NCBI RefSeq assembly: GCF_004340905.1
Contig: NZ_SLXD01000010.1
Coordinates: 186,001 to 250,000, forward strand
Source of the DNA: Rubrivivax gelatinosus
GTDB taxonomy: Bacteria > Pseudomonadota > Gammaproteobacteria > Burkholderiales > Burkholderiaceae_C
DNA: 64,000 bases
Direction of reading: 5' to 3'
Below are positions 1 to 10,123 of the stretch, piece after piece. Each line of letters opens with the position of its first letter. Positions within the stretch are counted from its first letter, which is position 1. The translations under genes and the position numbers were made by a program. A model generated the notes under the pieces. The model was not told the DNA's origin and did not search any database. It saw only the letters and a list, made by a program, of their open reading frames with translations.

Positions 1-1587
1 GATGCGCGGCGAGGAGATCGGCGCGATGCCGACGAACCAGGAGCGGTACTTGTTGGTGTAGCCCTTGCCTTCCTGCTTGCGCGCGGTGCCGGACTTGCCC
101 CCCGTGGAGTAGCCGATCGCCGCCGCAGCGGTGGCGGTGCCGCCGGGCTGGGTCACCAGGCCCAGCATGGCGCGCATCGTGCGCGCGGTCTCGGGCTCGA
201 AGACCTTGACGCCGGCGACCGGGCCGTCCTGGCGCAGCATCGACACCGGCACGATGTCGCCGTCGCGGGCGTAGACGGTGTAGGCCCGCGCGATCTGCAG
301 CAGGCTCGCCGACTGGCCGTAGCCGTAGCTCATCGTCGCCTGCTCGATCGGGCGCCAGGTCTTGTACGGGCGCAGCCGGCCGGTGACGGCGCCGGGGAAG
401 TCGATCTGCGGCTTCTGCCCCAGGCCGATCGCCGAGAACACCTCCCACATCTCGCGCGGCTGCATCTGCATCGCCATCTTGACGGTGCCGACGTTGCTCG
501 ACTTCTGGATCACCTGGGCGACGGTGAGCGCGCCGTGCGGGTGCGAGTCGCGGATCGTCGAGCCGGTGATCGTGATCGTGCCGGGCGCGGTGTCGATGAC
601 GGTGGACGGCGACACGCGGCCGGTCTCCATCGCCAGGCTGGCGACGAAGGGTTTCATCGTCGAGCCGGGCTCGAAGGTGTCGGTCAGCGCGCGGTTGCGC
701 AGCTGCGCGCCGCTGAGGTTGCGCCGCTGCCCGGGGTCGTAGCTCGGGTAGTTGGCCAGCGCCAGCACCTCGCCGGTCAGCGCGTCCAGCACGACGACGC
801 TGCCGGCCTTGGCGCCGTGCTGGGCGACGGCGTCGCGCACGCGCTGGTAGGCGTAGAACTGGACCTTGGAGTCCAGCGCCAGCTGCACGTCGCGGCCGTC
901 GAGCGCGGCGGTCTGGTCGCCGATGTCCTCGACGACGCGGCCCAGGCGGTCGCGCACGACGGCGCGCAGGCCGTCGCGGCCCTGCAGCTCCTTGTCGAAA
1001 CGCAGCTCGATGCCTTCCTGGCCGCGCTCCTCGACGTTGGTGAAGCCGACGACATGCGCCGCCGACTCGCCCTCGGGGTAGCTGCGCTTGTACTCGCGCA
1101 CCTGGTAGACGCCCTTCAGGCCCATGGCCTTGACCTTGTCCCAGGTGGCGTCGTCGGCCTGGCGGCGCAGCCAGACGAAGTTCGGGTTGCCGGCCAGCCG
1201 GGTGTCGAGTTCGGTCGGCGTCATGCCCAGCGCGCGTGCGAGCGCACGGCGTTCGCCGCCGTCGGCCTGGAAATCCTTGGGGATGGCCCAGATCGACGGC
1301 GAGGGCACGCTCGAGGCCAGCACCAGGCCGTTGCGGTCGAGCACGCGGCCGCGGCTGGCCTGCAGCGACAGCGTGTGCGCGTAGCGCTTCTCGCCCTGCT
1401 TCTGATAGAAGTCGTTGCCGAGCACCTGCACCCAGACCGCACGTCCGAGCAGCAGCGCGAACGAGGCGGCGACCATCGCGACGACGAAACGCGAACGCCA
1501 CGGCGGCGTCTTGCTCGCCAGCAGCGGGCTGGTGGCGTAGTTGACGCTGCGCACGCTGGCGCCGCCGGACTTGCGACGGCCGATCAC
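1..1587 (-). CDS. ftsI: Peptidoglycan D,D-transpeptidase FtsI (PBP3), 3' end cut by window edge
   Basis: This is the septal class B penicillin-binding protein that cross-links peptidoglycan in the divisome. The first 529 codons are in the window and the C-terminus lies beyond the left edge. One transmembrane segment lies near residues 30-50, followed by the PBP dimerisation region and the transpeptidase domain. All three active-site motifs are visible: STMK at 309-312 with catalytic Ser309, SSN at 363-365, and KSGT at 498-501. The start is GTG at 1587-1585, which overlaps the ftsL stop codon and has a GGAGG-type ribosome site just upstream, so translation is probably coupled to ftsL. Gene order matches the usual dcw cluster. 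Confidence 0.97.
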   Translation of the reverse strand, partial: MIGRRKSGGASVRSVNYATSPLLASKTPPWRSRFVVAMVAASFALLLGRAVWVQVLGNDFYQKQGEKRYAHTLSLQASRGRVLDRNGLVLASSVPSPSIWAIPKDFQADGGERRALARALGMTPTELDTRLAGNPNFVWLRRQADDATWDKVKAMGLKGVYQVREYKRSYPEGESAAHVVGFTNVEERGQEGIELRFDKELQGRDGLRAVVRDRLGRVVEDIGDQTAALDGRDVQLALDSKVQFYAYQRVRDAVAQHGAKAGSVVVLDALTGEVLALANYPSYDPGQRRNLSGAQLRNRALTDTFEPGSTMKPFVASLAMETGRVSPSTVIDTAPGTITITGSTIRDSHPHGALTVAQVIQKSSNVGTVKMAMQMQPREMWEVFSAIGLGQKPQIDFPGAVTGRLRPYKTWRPIEQATMSYGYGQSASLLQIARAYTVYARDGDIVPVSMLRQDGPVAGVKVFEPETARTMRAMLGLVTQPGGTATAAAAIGYSTGGKSGTARKQEGKGYTNKYRSWFVGIAPISSPRI

Positions 1588-1880
1588 GGCGTGCCTCCGG
1601 AGGCCGCCGGCGCCGCGCCGGCGCCGACGTACTGCGTCACCGCGGGCGTGGCCGGGCGCATCGCCAGCTTCTCGCGCGCGACGCGCTCGACGCGCAGGTT
1701 GGTCGCCTGCGCCTGGCGCTCGGCGTCCAGGCGCTTGTAGTCGGCTTCGAGCTGGTACTGCTCGTTCTTCGCCCGGTCCAGCGCCGCGAACAGGCGCCGG
1801 CTCTCGTAGGCGTTGCGCACCAGCGCGAACGCACTGCCCAGCAGCAGCACCAGCAGCACGGCGTTGAGCAGCTTGGTCAC
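1584..1880 (-). CDS. ftsL: Cell division protein FtsL
   Basis: A 98-residue bitopic protein with an N-terminal membrane helix at about residues 5-20 and then a charged, heptad-like stretch, the usual shape of FtsL, which joins FtsB and FtsQ in the septal complex. Sequence identity alone would not prove the call. Size, topology and position between rsmH and ftsI make it firm. It overlaps rsmH by 4 bases at its start and ftsI by 4 bases at its end. Confidence 0.92.
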   Translation of the reverse strand: MTKLLNAVLLVLLLGSAFALVRNAYESRRLFAALDRAKNEQYQLEADYKRLDAERQAQATNLRVERVAREKLAMRPATPAVTQYVGAGAAPAASGGTP

Positions 1881-2818
1881 GCCGGCACCTCGGTGCGCTC
1901 GGCCACGCGCATCACCGCCGAGCGCGCGCGCGGGTTGGCGCGCACTTCGCCTTCGCCCGGCTTGACGCGGGCGACGGCCTTCAGCTTGAGCGGGCGCGGC
2001 GGCGCCATCGGCGCCCGGCGGTCGAACTCATCGCGGCTCTCGCGCGTGATGAAGTTCTTGACGATGCGGTCTTCGAGCGAATGGAAGCTGATGACGACCA
2101 GGCGGCCGCCCGGCGCGAGCAGCTGCAGCGCGGCGTTCAGTCCCTGTTCGAGCGCCTCAAGCTCGGCGTTGACGAAAATCCGAAGAGCCTGAAATGTGCG
2201 CGTTGCAGGGTCCTGGCCCGGCTCGCGGGTCTTGACTGCACGAGCCACGAGCGCGGAAAGCTCGCCGGTGGTTCGAAGCTGATCCCCGCCCTGCCGGCGA
2301 GCAACAACCGCCTTTGCAATCTGTAGAGCAAACCGTTCTTCCCCATAGTCGCGGATCACCTGTGCAATGAGGCGCTCGTCGGCGCGGGCCAGGAAGTCCG
2401 CGGCGGTCTCGCCGCGGGTCGTGTCCATGCGCATGTCCAGCGGCGCGTCGAAGCGGAAGCTGAACCCGCGCTCGGGCGTGTCGATCTGCGGCGAGCTGAC
2501 GCCCAGGTCGAGCAGCACGCCCTGCACCTGGCCGACGCCGCGTGCGGCGAGCTCGTCGCGCATCGCGCCGAAGCTGGCGTGGCAGATGCTGAAACGGGGG
2601 TCGTCGAGCGCCGCGGCGGCGGCGATGGCCTCGGGGTCGCGGTCGAAGGCGACGACGCGCGCCTGCGGCGACAGCGCCGCCAGCAGCGCGCGCGTGTGGC
2701 CGCCGCGGCCGAAGGTGCCGTCGACGTAGAGGCCGTCCGCCTGCGTCACGAGGGCCTCGACAGCCTCGGCGAGCAAGACGGTCGTGTGGGGGCGACCCGT
2801 CTGCGTCACGGCGGTCAT
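1877..2818 (-). CDS. rsmH: 16S rRNA (cytosine(1402)-N(4))-methyltransferase RsmH
   Basis: A 313-residue SAM-dependent methyltransferase that modifies C1402 in the 16S rRNA decoding centre. The SAM-binding loop DGTFGRGGH is at residues 33-41, and the family signature around [13 protein letters not shown] is near the C-terminal part. The ATG at 2818-2816 overlaps the mraZ stop (ATGA). The reading frame stays open further upstream, but that extension lies inside mraZ and is not needed. Length fits the family (about 310). The stretch near 2160-2345 is visibly poorer in GC than the rest of the gene, but the protein reads through it normally. Confidence 0.96.
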   Translation of the reverse strand: MTAVTQTGRPHTTVLLAEAVEALVTQADGLYVDGTFGRGGHTRALLAALSPQARVVAFDRDPEAIAAAAALDDPRFSICHASFGAMRDELAARGVGQVQGVLLDLGVSSPQIDTPERGFSFRFDAPLDMRMDTTRGETAADFLARADERLIAQVIRDYGEERFALQIAKAVVARRQGGDQLRTTGELSALVARAVKTREPGQDPATRTFQALRIFVNAELEALEQGLNAALQLLAPGGRLVVISFHSLEDRIVKNFITRESRDEFDRRAPMAPPRPLKLKAVARVKPGEGEVRANPRARSAVMRVAERTEVPA

Positions 2819-3258
2819 CCTGCGACCTGGTTCTGCAGCTCTTCGGGCATGCCGCCGGCGATCGTCAGCGCCTCGGCTGCCTCGTAGCGGGCCTTGTCCC
2901 ACAATTCGAACTTGTCTCCGACGCCCATGAAGACGACCTCGCGCTCCAGGCCGGCCCAGCTCCGGAGTTCCGGCGGCACCAGCACGCGCGAGGCGGCGTC
3001 GATCTCGACTTCCGTGGCCGAACCGATGTACATGCGTCGCCACCCTTCGTACTTCATCGGCAGGCGGACGAGTTCGGCTTCGAACGCGTCCCAGACGGGA
3101 CGCGGGTACAGCGTCAGGCAGCCGGCGGAGTTCTTCGCGACGACCATCTGCCCCTGGACGGTGGACATCAGCACGTCACGCCAACGCGCCGGGACGGTAA
3201 TCCGCCCCTTCGCGTCCAGCGTCAGCACCGGACCACCACGGAAGGCAAATGAAGGCAC
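2815..3258 (-). CDS. mraZ: Transcriptional regulator MraZ
   Basis: MraZ is an AbrB-fold DNA-binding protein that represses its own dcw operon. Two SpoVT-AbrB half-domains are visible, one around [15 protein letters not shown] near the N-terminus and one around [15 protein letters not shown] chose the GTG at 3258-3256, giving 147 residues. A GGGG ribosome site lies just upstream, the N-terminus [14 protein letters not shown] fits the family, and the next in-frame start (GTG at 3288) falls in the probable -10 box of the promoter. First gene of the division cluster; its stop overlaps the rsmH start. Confidence 0.94.
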   Translation of the reverse strand: MPSFAFRGGPVLTLDAKGRITVPARWRDVLMSTVQGQMVVAKNSAGCLTLYPRPVWDAFEAELVRLPMKYEGWRRMYIGSATEVEIDAASRVLVPPELRSWAGLEREVVFMGVGDKFELWDKARYEAAEALTIAGGMPEELQNQVAG

Positions 3259-3286
3259 GAAACCCCACAGAAATCTACTTTTCTGC

Positions 3287-3316
3287 ACTCTACCTGAGCC
3301 ACCAAGCCCGGGTCAA
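3287..3316 (-). promoter_or_regulatory. Putative sigma-70 promoter of the mraZ-rsmH-ftsL-ftsI cluster
   Basis: On the minus strand TTGACC (3316-3311) and TAGAGT (3292-3287) are separated by 18 bases, a good -35/-10 pair. Transcription would begin near 3280, just before the chosen mraZ start. TGG-rich words (TGGTGG, TGTGGGG) between the promoter and the start resemble the TGGG repeats bound by MraZ, so autoregulation is plausible. Confidence 0.6.
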
Positions 3317-3634
3317 TGGAGCGGAAGCGTAAAAATTCAGTGGAATCAAGGACTTACCAGCGGTCTCGCAAGCACTTTTGCAGCCGGAAAGTTCTTGAAA
3401 ATGAAGGACTTGGACGGCTCACTGAAAGTGGTTTGTGAGCGATGGGCCGTCTGAGAGGCCGCGGTGGGGGCGCAGTGGGGAAACGTGGATCCCCCACGAT
3501 TTCACACCGCGACCCGGGGTGACGGGCGCGTCACGCGGGCGACGCGGTGGGACGCCGCGATACCGCATGGCGGGAAGCCCCGGCGCGGCCGGGCCCTCGG
3601 AGCCGGCGCCGGGGCGCGGCATACTCGCCGCCCG
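3317..3634. other. Gene-free stretch upstream of the division cluster
   Basis: No gene is supported here. The stretch separates the divergent mraZ promoter from the plus-strand membrane-protein gene at 3635. The half next to mraZ is relatively AT-rich and may hold further regulatory sites. No strong hairpin or repeat was recognised. Confidence 0.5.
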
Positions 3635-3964
3635 ATGAACTCGCCCTACGAGAACGACCCCTTGTACCGCCTGCGCCACGCGCTGCTGGGGCTGCTGCTG
3701 GCGCTGCTGCTGTCGGTGCCCGCCGCGGCGCTGGCGGGACGCTGGCTCGGCGACCTGGTCGCCGACGACTATGCCTGGCGCGCCGGCATCTACGCCGCGT
3801 TGCTGGCCTATGTCGTCGCCGGCGCGGTGGTGCTGTTCATGAAGGTCGCACGCCACGAGACGCGGCCGGTGTCGGCCGCCCGGGTGGCGCTGTGGTTCGC
3901 CAGCCTGTGGCTGTGGCCGGCGCTGCTGGTGCTGCGCCGCGGCGACGTCAACGGGACTGCTTGA
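3635..3964 (+). CDS. Small hypothetical membrane protein, about three helices
   Basis: 109 residues beginning MNSPYENDPLYRLRHALLG. Hydrophobic segments lie at about 14-35, 52-73 and 85-102, so it is probably an inner-membrane protein. The ATG at 3635 was chosen because the hydrophobic domain starts soon after; longer in-frame versions have a disordered, arginine-rich lead typical of non-coding high-GC DNA. The 3' end overlaps the convergent carbonic anhydrase gene by 17 bases. I do not recognise a family. Confidence 0.65.
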   Translation: MNSPYENDPLYRLRHALLGLLLALLLSVPAAALAGRWLGDLVADDYAWRAGIYAALLAYVVAGAVVLFMKVARHETRPVSAARVALWFASLWLWPALLVLRRGDVNGTA

Positions 3965-4982
3965 TCAGCCGGCCGGCGGCCGACTGCACCGGCCGCGCGT
4001 TCATCGGGTACAGGCGCGAGAAGATGTCGATCTGCTCCTGCGACACCGCCACCGGCTGTCGCATCACGATCCACAGAACGCCCTCGGTGCACGGCGGCGT
4101 CGTCAGCGACCCCATGTAGGTGTAATAACCGCGCTCCGTGGGCAGCAGCTGGGCGAGATCGATCGCGCCGGAGGCGCGTGCCTCGTCGTTCTTCTCCAGC
4201 GGCAGGTTGTTCCAGACCGACTGGATCACCGGCTGCTCGGCGCCGCGCTGCAGCAGCACCGCGACGACGGCCAGCCGCCCTTCGGGATCCTTGTGCACCA
4301 GGTGCGCGACCATGTCGGTCTGGCGGCCGTCGATGCGTTCCTCCGACGGGCGGTGGAAATGGAACTGCACCAGCTCGTAGCGCCGCCCGCCGACGGCGAT
4401 GACGTTGCCCGGGCCGACGTTGACCTGCACCGTGTGGCCGTTGTCCAGCACCGCGAAACCCACCGGCCGGTAGTCGAACTCGACCGGCTCCAGGTCGACC
4501 GCGATACCGCCGCGGATGTCGATCGGGCTCTGGCGCTGGCCGCGGGCACACAGGCCGAACTCGGGTCTGATCGCGCCCCAGCGCGCCGGGCCGCCTTCGC
4601 CGGTGTAGCTCCAGTGGATCTCGTGCGCCGCCGGATCGTGCGCCGGCTCGGCGCGTGGGCGCGGCGCCGGCTTGCGCGCCGCGGGCGCCTCGCCCGCCGC
4701 ACGCGCGGACACGCGCAGCACGTTGCCCGGGGTGTCGGTCGCCTTCAGCGCACCGAGTTTCTCTGCCAGACGATCACGGACGCGGTCCAGGGGATCCTGG
4801 GCCGGCTCGGCCGGCGACGCCGCGGACGCCGGCGCGGCGGCCTTCCCGGCTGGCGCGCCGGGCTCGCCGGCGGCATGCAGCGGTGGCACGAACAGCAGTG
4901 CCGCGGCCAGAGGCAGCGCCGCCCAGGCGCAGCGTTGCACGGAACCGGCTTGCGGGCCGGTGGCGGATCGGGAACGTTTCAT
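3948..4982 (-). CDS. Periplasmic alpha-type carbonic anhydrase
   Basis: Interconverts CO2 and bicarbonate with a zinc centre. It is 344 residues long, with a signal peptide (hydrophobic core about 15-35, cleavage near AHA-AGE), an Ala/Pro-rich linker to about residue 125, then the catalytic domain. The fold motif QRQSPIDI is present, and the zinc ligands appear as His208 and His210 (QFHFHRPSE) and His227 (HLVH). The substrate-site word SLTTPPCTEGV is also intact. The Ala/Pro linker is longer than in most bacterial members. It lies behind the MFS gene with 47 bases between. Confidence 0.93.
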   Translation of the reverse strand: MKRSRSATGPQAGSVQRCAWAALPLAAALLFVPPLHAAGEPGAPAGKAAAPASAASPAEPAQDPLDRVRDRLAEKLGALKATDTPGNVLRVSARAAGEAPAARKPAPRPRAEPAHDPAAHEIHWSYTGEGGPARWGAIRPEFGLCARGQRQSPIDIRGGIAVDLEPVEFDYRPVGFAVLDNGHTVQVNVGPGNVIAVGGRRYELVQFHFHRPSEERIDGRQTDMVAHLVHKDPEGRLAVVAVLLQRGAEQPVIQSVWNNLPLEKNDEARASGAIDLAQLLPTERGYYTYMGSLTTPPCTEGVLWIVMRQPVAVSQEQIDIFSRLYPMNARPVQSAAGRLIKQSR

Positions 4983-5029
4983 CGCGGGGTCTCCCCCCCG
5001 GATATCGGCCGCCGCCGGGTGCGCTTGAG

Positions 5030-6235
5030 TCAGGCCAGGCGCGGGCGCACCCAATGCCAGGCGACGATGCCCACCGACATCAGCGCGAACGAGGTCAGCG
5101 CCAGCGCCGCCGTCGAATGCATGACCAGCGGCGCGATGAGCCCGGCGACCAGCGCGTTGGCCGCGCTGCCGACGCAGGCCTGCACCGAGGACGCCATGCC
5201 GCGGCGCTCGGGCACCAGGTCCAGCACCATCAGCGTGACCACCGGCACCATCAGCGCCCAGCCGAACGAGAAGATGCCGATCAGCGGCATCGCCCACCAG
5301 GCCTCGGCCTTGAACACCAGGTTCAGGCCGACGTTGAGCACCGACACCGCGGCCATGATCGTGAAGCCGAAGCGGATCTGGCGATGCGGCCTGAGCTTGC
5401 CCGCGGCGCGCCCGGACGCCCAGGCGCCGCCCATGATGCCGCCGATCGTGAACAGGAAGAACCAGAAGAACTGCTGCGGCGGCAGCCCCAGGTGCTCGCC
5501 GACGAAGACCGGCGCCGACAGCACGTACAGGAACATGCCGTTGAACGGCACGCCGCTGGCGAACACCAGGGCCATGAAACGCGCGCTGCGCACCATGTCC
5601 CAGTAGCCGCGCAGCAGTGGCGCCGGGTGGAAGGACTGGCGCGCGTCGGCGTGCAGCGTCTCGGGCAGCCAGCGCCAGTTGGCCGCCCACAGCGCCGCGC
5701 CGATCAGCACCAGCAGCCAGAAGATCGAGTGCCAGTCGGCGTGCACGAAGAGGAAGCCGCCGATCATCGGCGCGATGGCCGGCGCGACGCCGAAGTAGAT
5801 CGTCACCTGCGACATCACCCGCTGCGCGTCGGCCGGCGGGTACATGTCGCGGATGATGGCGCGCGAGACGACGACACCGGCGCCGGCGGACATGCCCTGG
5901 ATCGCGCGGAAGAAGACCAGCCAGCCGATCGACGGCGACAGCGCGCAGCCCAGCGAGGCCAGCGTGAACAGGCCCAGGCCGGCCAGCACCACCGGGCGGC
6001 GGCCGAAGCTGTCGGCCAGCGCGCCGTGGAACAGGTTCATCAGCGCGAAGCCGGCGAGGTAGGCCGACAGCGTCTGCTGCATCTGCAGCGGCGTCGCGTC
6101 GAGCGAACGCGCGATGCCGGCGAAGGCCGGCAGGTAGGTGTCGATCGAGAACGGCCCCAGCATGCCCAGGCAGGCCAGCAGCACGGCCAGCGCCCAGCGC
6201 GGGCCGCGCCAGAGTCGGGGCGCGTCGGGATTCAT
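5030..6235 (-). CDS. Bcr/CflA-type MFS multidrug efflux transporter
   Basis: A 401-residue 12-helix major facilitator with the drug:H+ antiporter look of the Bcr/CflA group. The helix-1 motif SIDTYLPAF and the loop 2-3 motif GALADSFGRRPVV (motif A) are clear, followed by the helix-4 arginine region FFRAIQGMSAGAGVVVSRA. It probably exports small toxic molecules from the cytoplasm, but the substrate cannot be read from sequence. Immediately upstream, on the same strand, is the RNase P RNA gene. Confidence 0.9.
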   Translation of the reverse strand: MNPDAPRLWRGPRWALAVLLACLGMLGPFSIDTYLPAFAGIARSLDATPLQMQQTLSAYLAGFALMNLFHGALADSFGRRPVVLAGLGLFTLASLGCALSPSIGWLVFFRAIQGMSAGAGVVVSRAIIRDMYPPADAQRVMSQVTIYFGVAPAIAPMIGGFLFVHADWHSIFWLLVLIGAALWAANWRWLPETLHADARQSFHPAPLLRGYWDMVRSARFMALVFASGVPFNGMFLYVLSAPVFVGEHLGLPPQQFFWFFLFTIGGIMGGAWASGRAAGKLRPHRQIRFGFTIMAAVSVLNVGLNLVFKAEAWWAMPLIGIFSFGWALMVPVVTLMVLDLVPERRGMASSVQACVGSAANALVAGLIAPLVMHSTAALALTSFALMSVGIVAWHWVRPRLA

Positions 6236-6335
6236 CGGGCGGGCGAAAAGCCGGCGAGTCTATCGACGGCCATGGCGGCCTGCCCGCGCAGGGGCAAGCC
6301 CGGCACCCGGCAGTCGCCGGGCGAAGAAAAAGTGT

Positions 6336-6667
6336 GAAGCGCGCCGATAGGCCGGATTCTGTGCACCACGCCCCTTTCAGGGCGCGGCGTGACCGCCATT
6401 CCTCTGGGCCGTGGATCGCTCCACGGCTCGGTGCCACCTACCCGCCGGCTCCGCAGGCGACATCATCGCCGGCCTATTCGGTGTTGCTGCGCGTAGAGAT
6501 TGCCCGTTTCACCCGGTACCGGCCGAAGCCGGCACCGACTCGTCTCTGTTGCTCTAATCCTCACCTCGCGGTGGACAGCCGTTAGCTGCTACGCTGCCTT
6601 GTGCAGTCCGGACCTTCCTCCCGTGCGGCGTTTCCGCTGATGCACCGGCGGCGGTCTGGCCCGCTTC
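6336..6667 (-). ncRNA. rnpB: RNase P RNA, bacterial type A
   Basis: The minus strand from 6667 begins GAAGCGGGCCAGACC and carries the strongly conserved core words of RNase P RNA: GGAGGAAGGTCCGGACT, the GTAGCAGCTAACGG region, AGGGTGAAA-like CGGGTGAAACGG, and the 3' end GAATCCGGCCTATCGGC pairing back to the 5' strand. This ribozyme trims tRNA 5' leaders. The ends are estimated from the terminal pairing (GAAGC...GCGCTTC); a T-rich run follows the 3' end. About 332 nt, slightly short but typical for type A. Confidence 0.95.
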
Positions 6668-6675
6668 ACCGCCCC

Positions 6676-6681
6676 ATTATC
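6676..6681 (-). promoter_or_regulatory. rnpB: Probable -10 box of rnpB
   Basis: GATAAT on the minus strand (6681-6676) lies 8 bases before the inferred 5' end of rnpB. No convincing -35 is seen at the ideal distance. The promoter must lie within or at the very start of the divergent cysK gene, because only 28 bases separate the two. Confidence 0.4.
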
Positions 6682-6695
6682 TCCGGAGAGCAAGA

Positions 6696-7613
<918 letters not shown>

Positions 7614-7633
7614 AACCGGCGCGCCTGAACGAC

Positions 7634-7657
7634 GAAGCCCCCGCGTGCGGGGGCTTC
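7634..7657 (+). terminator. Hairpin terminator after cysK
   Basis: GAAGCCCCCGC and its complement GCGGGGGCTTC form a perfect 10-11 bp stem with a short loop 20 bases after the cysK stop. Only a short T run follows, so it is a GC-rich intrinsic terminator that may also stop the convergent small gene. Confidence 0.8.
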
Positions 7658-7664
7658 TGCATTT

Positions 7665-7841
7665 CTAGACCTCGGTGGAAGGCGCCGCGGCGGCCTGGAC
7701 CGGCGGCACCGGCAGCGGCTCGGCGTCAGGCGGCTGGCCAGCGGCGGGCACCAGCACGACCTTGGGTACCCACCAGTGCGCGAGGCCGACGCCGGCGGCC
7801 ACCGCCACGATCCAGCCCAGCACCCACCAGCGCATCTTCAT
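7665..7841 (-). CDS. Short hypothetical membrane-anchored protein
   Basis: A 58-residue reading frame starting MKMRWWVLGWIV, with one hydrophobic segment (about 4-22) and a Pro/Ala-rich tail. It lies between the cysK terminator and htpX, in the same direction as htpX with 42 bases between. Clean start, hydrophobic helix and codon pattern favour a real small gene, but there is no family assignment. Confidence 0.5.
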   Translation of the reverse strand: MKMRWWVLGWIVAVAAGVGLAHWWVPKVVLVPAAGQPPDAEPLPVPPVQAAAAPSTEV

Positions 7842-7883
7842 GGCGGCAGTATGGGCGGCGCGTGGCGGCCGGGCAAGGCAGCG

Positions 7884-8762
7884 TCACTGCTGGCCCTGCT
7901 GCAGCGCGCGGATGCGCTCCTCGATCGGCGGGTGGCTGGAGAACAGCGCCATGAAGCCGCCCGGCTTGCCGTTGATGCCCATGGCCTGCACCTGCTGCGG
8001 CAGTTGGCCCGGCTCGAGCCCGCCCAGGCGCGCCAGCGCATTGATCATCGGCTGCTTGCGGCCCATCAACTGGGCGGCACCGGCGTCGGCGCGGAACTCG
8101 CGGGCACGAGAGAACCAGGCCACGATGATCGCCGCCAGCACACCCAGCGCGATGTCGAGCACGATGGTCGTCACGTAGTAGCCGATGCCCGGGCCTTCGC
8201 GGTCGTTCTTCAGGATCACCTTGTCGACGAAGTAGCCGATCACGCGCGACAGGAACACGACGAAGGTGTTCATCACGCCCTGGATCAGCGTCATCGTGAC
8301 CATGTCGCCGTTGGCGATGTGCGCGACCTCGTGGCCGATGACGGCCTCGGCCTCCTCGCGCGTCATGCTCTGCAGCAGCCCGGTGGACACCGCGACCAGC
8401 GCCGAGTTCTTGAACGCGCCGGTGGCGAAGGCGTTGGGTTCACCCTGGTAGATCGCGACCTCGGGCATGCCGATGCCGGCCTTCTGGGCGAAACGCTCGA
8501 CGGTGCCGACGATCCAGCGGTGCGTCGGGTCCTGCGAGCCGTTGATGACCTGGGCGCCGGTGCTCATCTTGGCCATCGGCTTGCTCATCAGCAGCGAGAT
8601 GATCGCGCCGCCGAAGCCGAAGATGGCCGCGAACGCGAGCAGCGAGCCCAGGTTCAGGCCGTTGGCCGTCAGGAAGCGGTTGACACCCAGCAGGCTGGCC
8701 GTGATGCCCAGCACCAGCATGACCGCCAGGTTGGTCAGGACGAACAGCAGCACTCGTTTCAT
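7884..8762 (-). CDS. htpX: Membrane zinc protease HtpX
   Basis: An M48 metalloprotease of the inner membrane that degrades misfolded membrane proteins. 292 residues, two N-terminal helices (about 5-25 and 35-58), the zinc motif HEVAH at 144-148, and two more hydrophobic segments after it. The downstream glutamate ligand region is in [13 protein letters not shown]. Length and the family C-terminus [14 protein letters not shown] agree with HtpX. Often heat-shock regulated; no sigma-32 site was identified here. Confidence 0.96.
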   Translation of the reverse strand: MKRVLLFVLTNLAVMLVLGITASLLGVNRFLTANGLNLGSLLAFAAIFGFGGAIISLLMSKPMAKMSTGAQVINGSQDPTHRWIVGTVERFAQKAGIGMPEVAIYQGEPNAFATGAFKNSALVAVSTGLLQSMTREEAEAVIGHEVAHIANGDMVTMTLIQGVMNTFVVFLSRVIGYFVDKVILKNDREGPGIGYYVTTIVLDIALGVLAAIIVAWFSRAREFRADAGAAQLMGRKQPMINALARLGGLEPGQLPQQVQAMGINGKPGGFMALFSSHPPIEERIRALQQGQQ

Positions 8763-8872
8763 TTGGTTTGCGTCTTTCTGCCAGCGCAGGGGTTGCCTAA
8801 ACAGGGCGGCATGTTAGGGCGCGGCCCGCGGAATCAAGACTTGCCCTCGGTGGACCGGGGGCATGGCCACGA

Positions 8873-10123
8873 TCAGCCTTCGATCGGACGCAGCCGCACC
8901 TTGTTCGGCTGGCCGGCTGGCAGCAGCTCGAAACGTTCGGCGTGCGGCGCGAAGAAGCGTGTCGACGAGGCGCGCGGGCCCAGCAGATCGGCATCGCGCA
9001 GGCGCTCGGCGGCCAGGCGCAGCTCCACCGCATCGCCGCGCAGCAGTTCGGGCAGCGCGGCCAGGATCTGGCGGATCTCGTCGGGATAGGCCGCAGCCGG
9101 CGCCGACGCGGGCGCGGCCCGTGCGGGACGGGGCGCCGGCTTCGGCGCCGGCTCGGGCGCGGAGGCCGGAGCAGCAGCGGCTGCGGCTGCGGGTTCGGCC
9201 GCAGGCTCAGCCGCAGGTTCGGGCGCGGGCTCTGCGGCCTTGCGCCGGCGCGGCGCGCGGCGCGGGGCCGGCGCCTCGGCGGCAGCGGCCTCGGCCGCAG
9301 GCTCGGTGGCCGGCGGCGACGCCGGCTCGGCCGGTGCGGGCACCGGCTCGGGCAGAGGCACGGGCTCGGCTGCCGGCGCCTCGGGAGCGTCTGCCGCGGC
9401 GGCGGGCGCGGTCTCGGCCGGTACCGCGGCGTCGCGGCGCCCGCGGCGCCGCCGTGGCGCCCGTTCGGGCGTCGGCACCTCGACGGCGGGCGCGGCCTCG
9501 GCCACCGCCACCACGGCCTCCCCGGCCGGGGTGGGCTCGGCCAGCGGAGCAGGTGCGGCCAGCGCAGTCGGCGCAGGGCGAGGCGGGGCCGGCGGCTCGC
9601 GGCGCGAGCTGCCGCGGGCTGCCGTGCGGGCGGCACCGCGGGCGGGGGCGCCGGCGGAGGCCCGGCCGCCGCGCGCGCGCGAAGGCGTCGTGGCCACGCC
9701 GCCGCGGCGGTGCGACAGCACGGTGAACTCGTCGTAGACCGAGATCGTCTCGTCGCCGGTCTTGCCGTCCTGGCCGATGCCGACGACGCGGCAGCCCTTC
9801 TCGCGCAAGCGCTGCACCAGCGGCGCGAAGTCGGAGTCCGACGAGGCGATCGCGACGACCGCCGGCCGCAGCGCGAGCACCAGGTCGATGGCGTCGACGG
9901 CCATCGCGATGTCGGTGGAGTTCTTGCCGGCGGCCAGGTTGACCATCGGCTTGATGCCCAGGCGCTTGAACGCCGACTGATGCTTGAGCGCGCTCTCGGC
10001 GGTGCAGTAGGCACGGCGCACGTGCAGCGCGCCGTGGCGTTCGATCATCAGCTCGACGGCCTGTTCCATCACGTCCAGCGAGACGTTGTCGGCGTCGATC
10101 AGCAGCATCACGCCAGCGTTCAT
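8873..10123 (-). CDS. NYN (PIN-like) domain protein with long Ala/Pro-rich region
   Basis: 416 residues. The first ~150 form an NYN/LabA-type PIN-like nuclease domain: LLIDADN with Asp10 and Asp12, [14 protein letters not shown], and SSDSDF supply the acidic residues expected for metal-dependent RNA cleavage. A low-complexity Ala/Pro/Glu/Arg region fills residues ~150-330, and the last ~75 residues form a small conserved-looking domain ([18 protein letters not shown] onward) that could be LOTUS-like. The ATG at 10123 overlaps the pyrC stop (ATGA), so it is co-transcribed with pyrC. The substrate is unknown. A second NYN gene lies at 55079. Confidence 0.85.
   Translation of the reverse strand: MNAGVMLLIDADNVSLDVMEQAVELMIERHGALHVRRAYCTAESALKHQSAFKRLGIKPMVNLAAGKNSTDIAMAVDAIDLVLALRPAVVAIASSDSDFAPLVQRLREKGCRVVGIGQDGKTGDETISVYDEFTVLSHRRGGVATTPSRARGGRASAGAPARGAARTAARGSSRREPPAPPRPAPTALAAPAPLAEPTPAGEAVVAVAEAAPAVEVPTPERAPRRRRGRRDAAVPAETAPAAAADAPEAPAAEPVPLPEPVPAPAEPASPPATEPAAEAAAAEAPAPRRAPRRRKAAEPAPEPAAEPAAEPAAAAAAAPASAPEPAPKPAPRPARAAPASAPAAAYPDEIRQILAALPELLRGDAVELRLAAERLRDADLLGPRASSTRFFAPHAERFELLPAGQPNKVRLRPIEG

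Noticed and set aside
3258..3288. GTG at 3288 as mraZ start
   Set aside because: The codon overlaps the -10 hexamer, so it would not be in the transcript.
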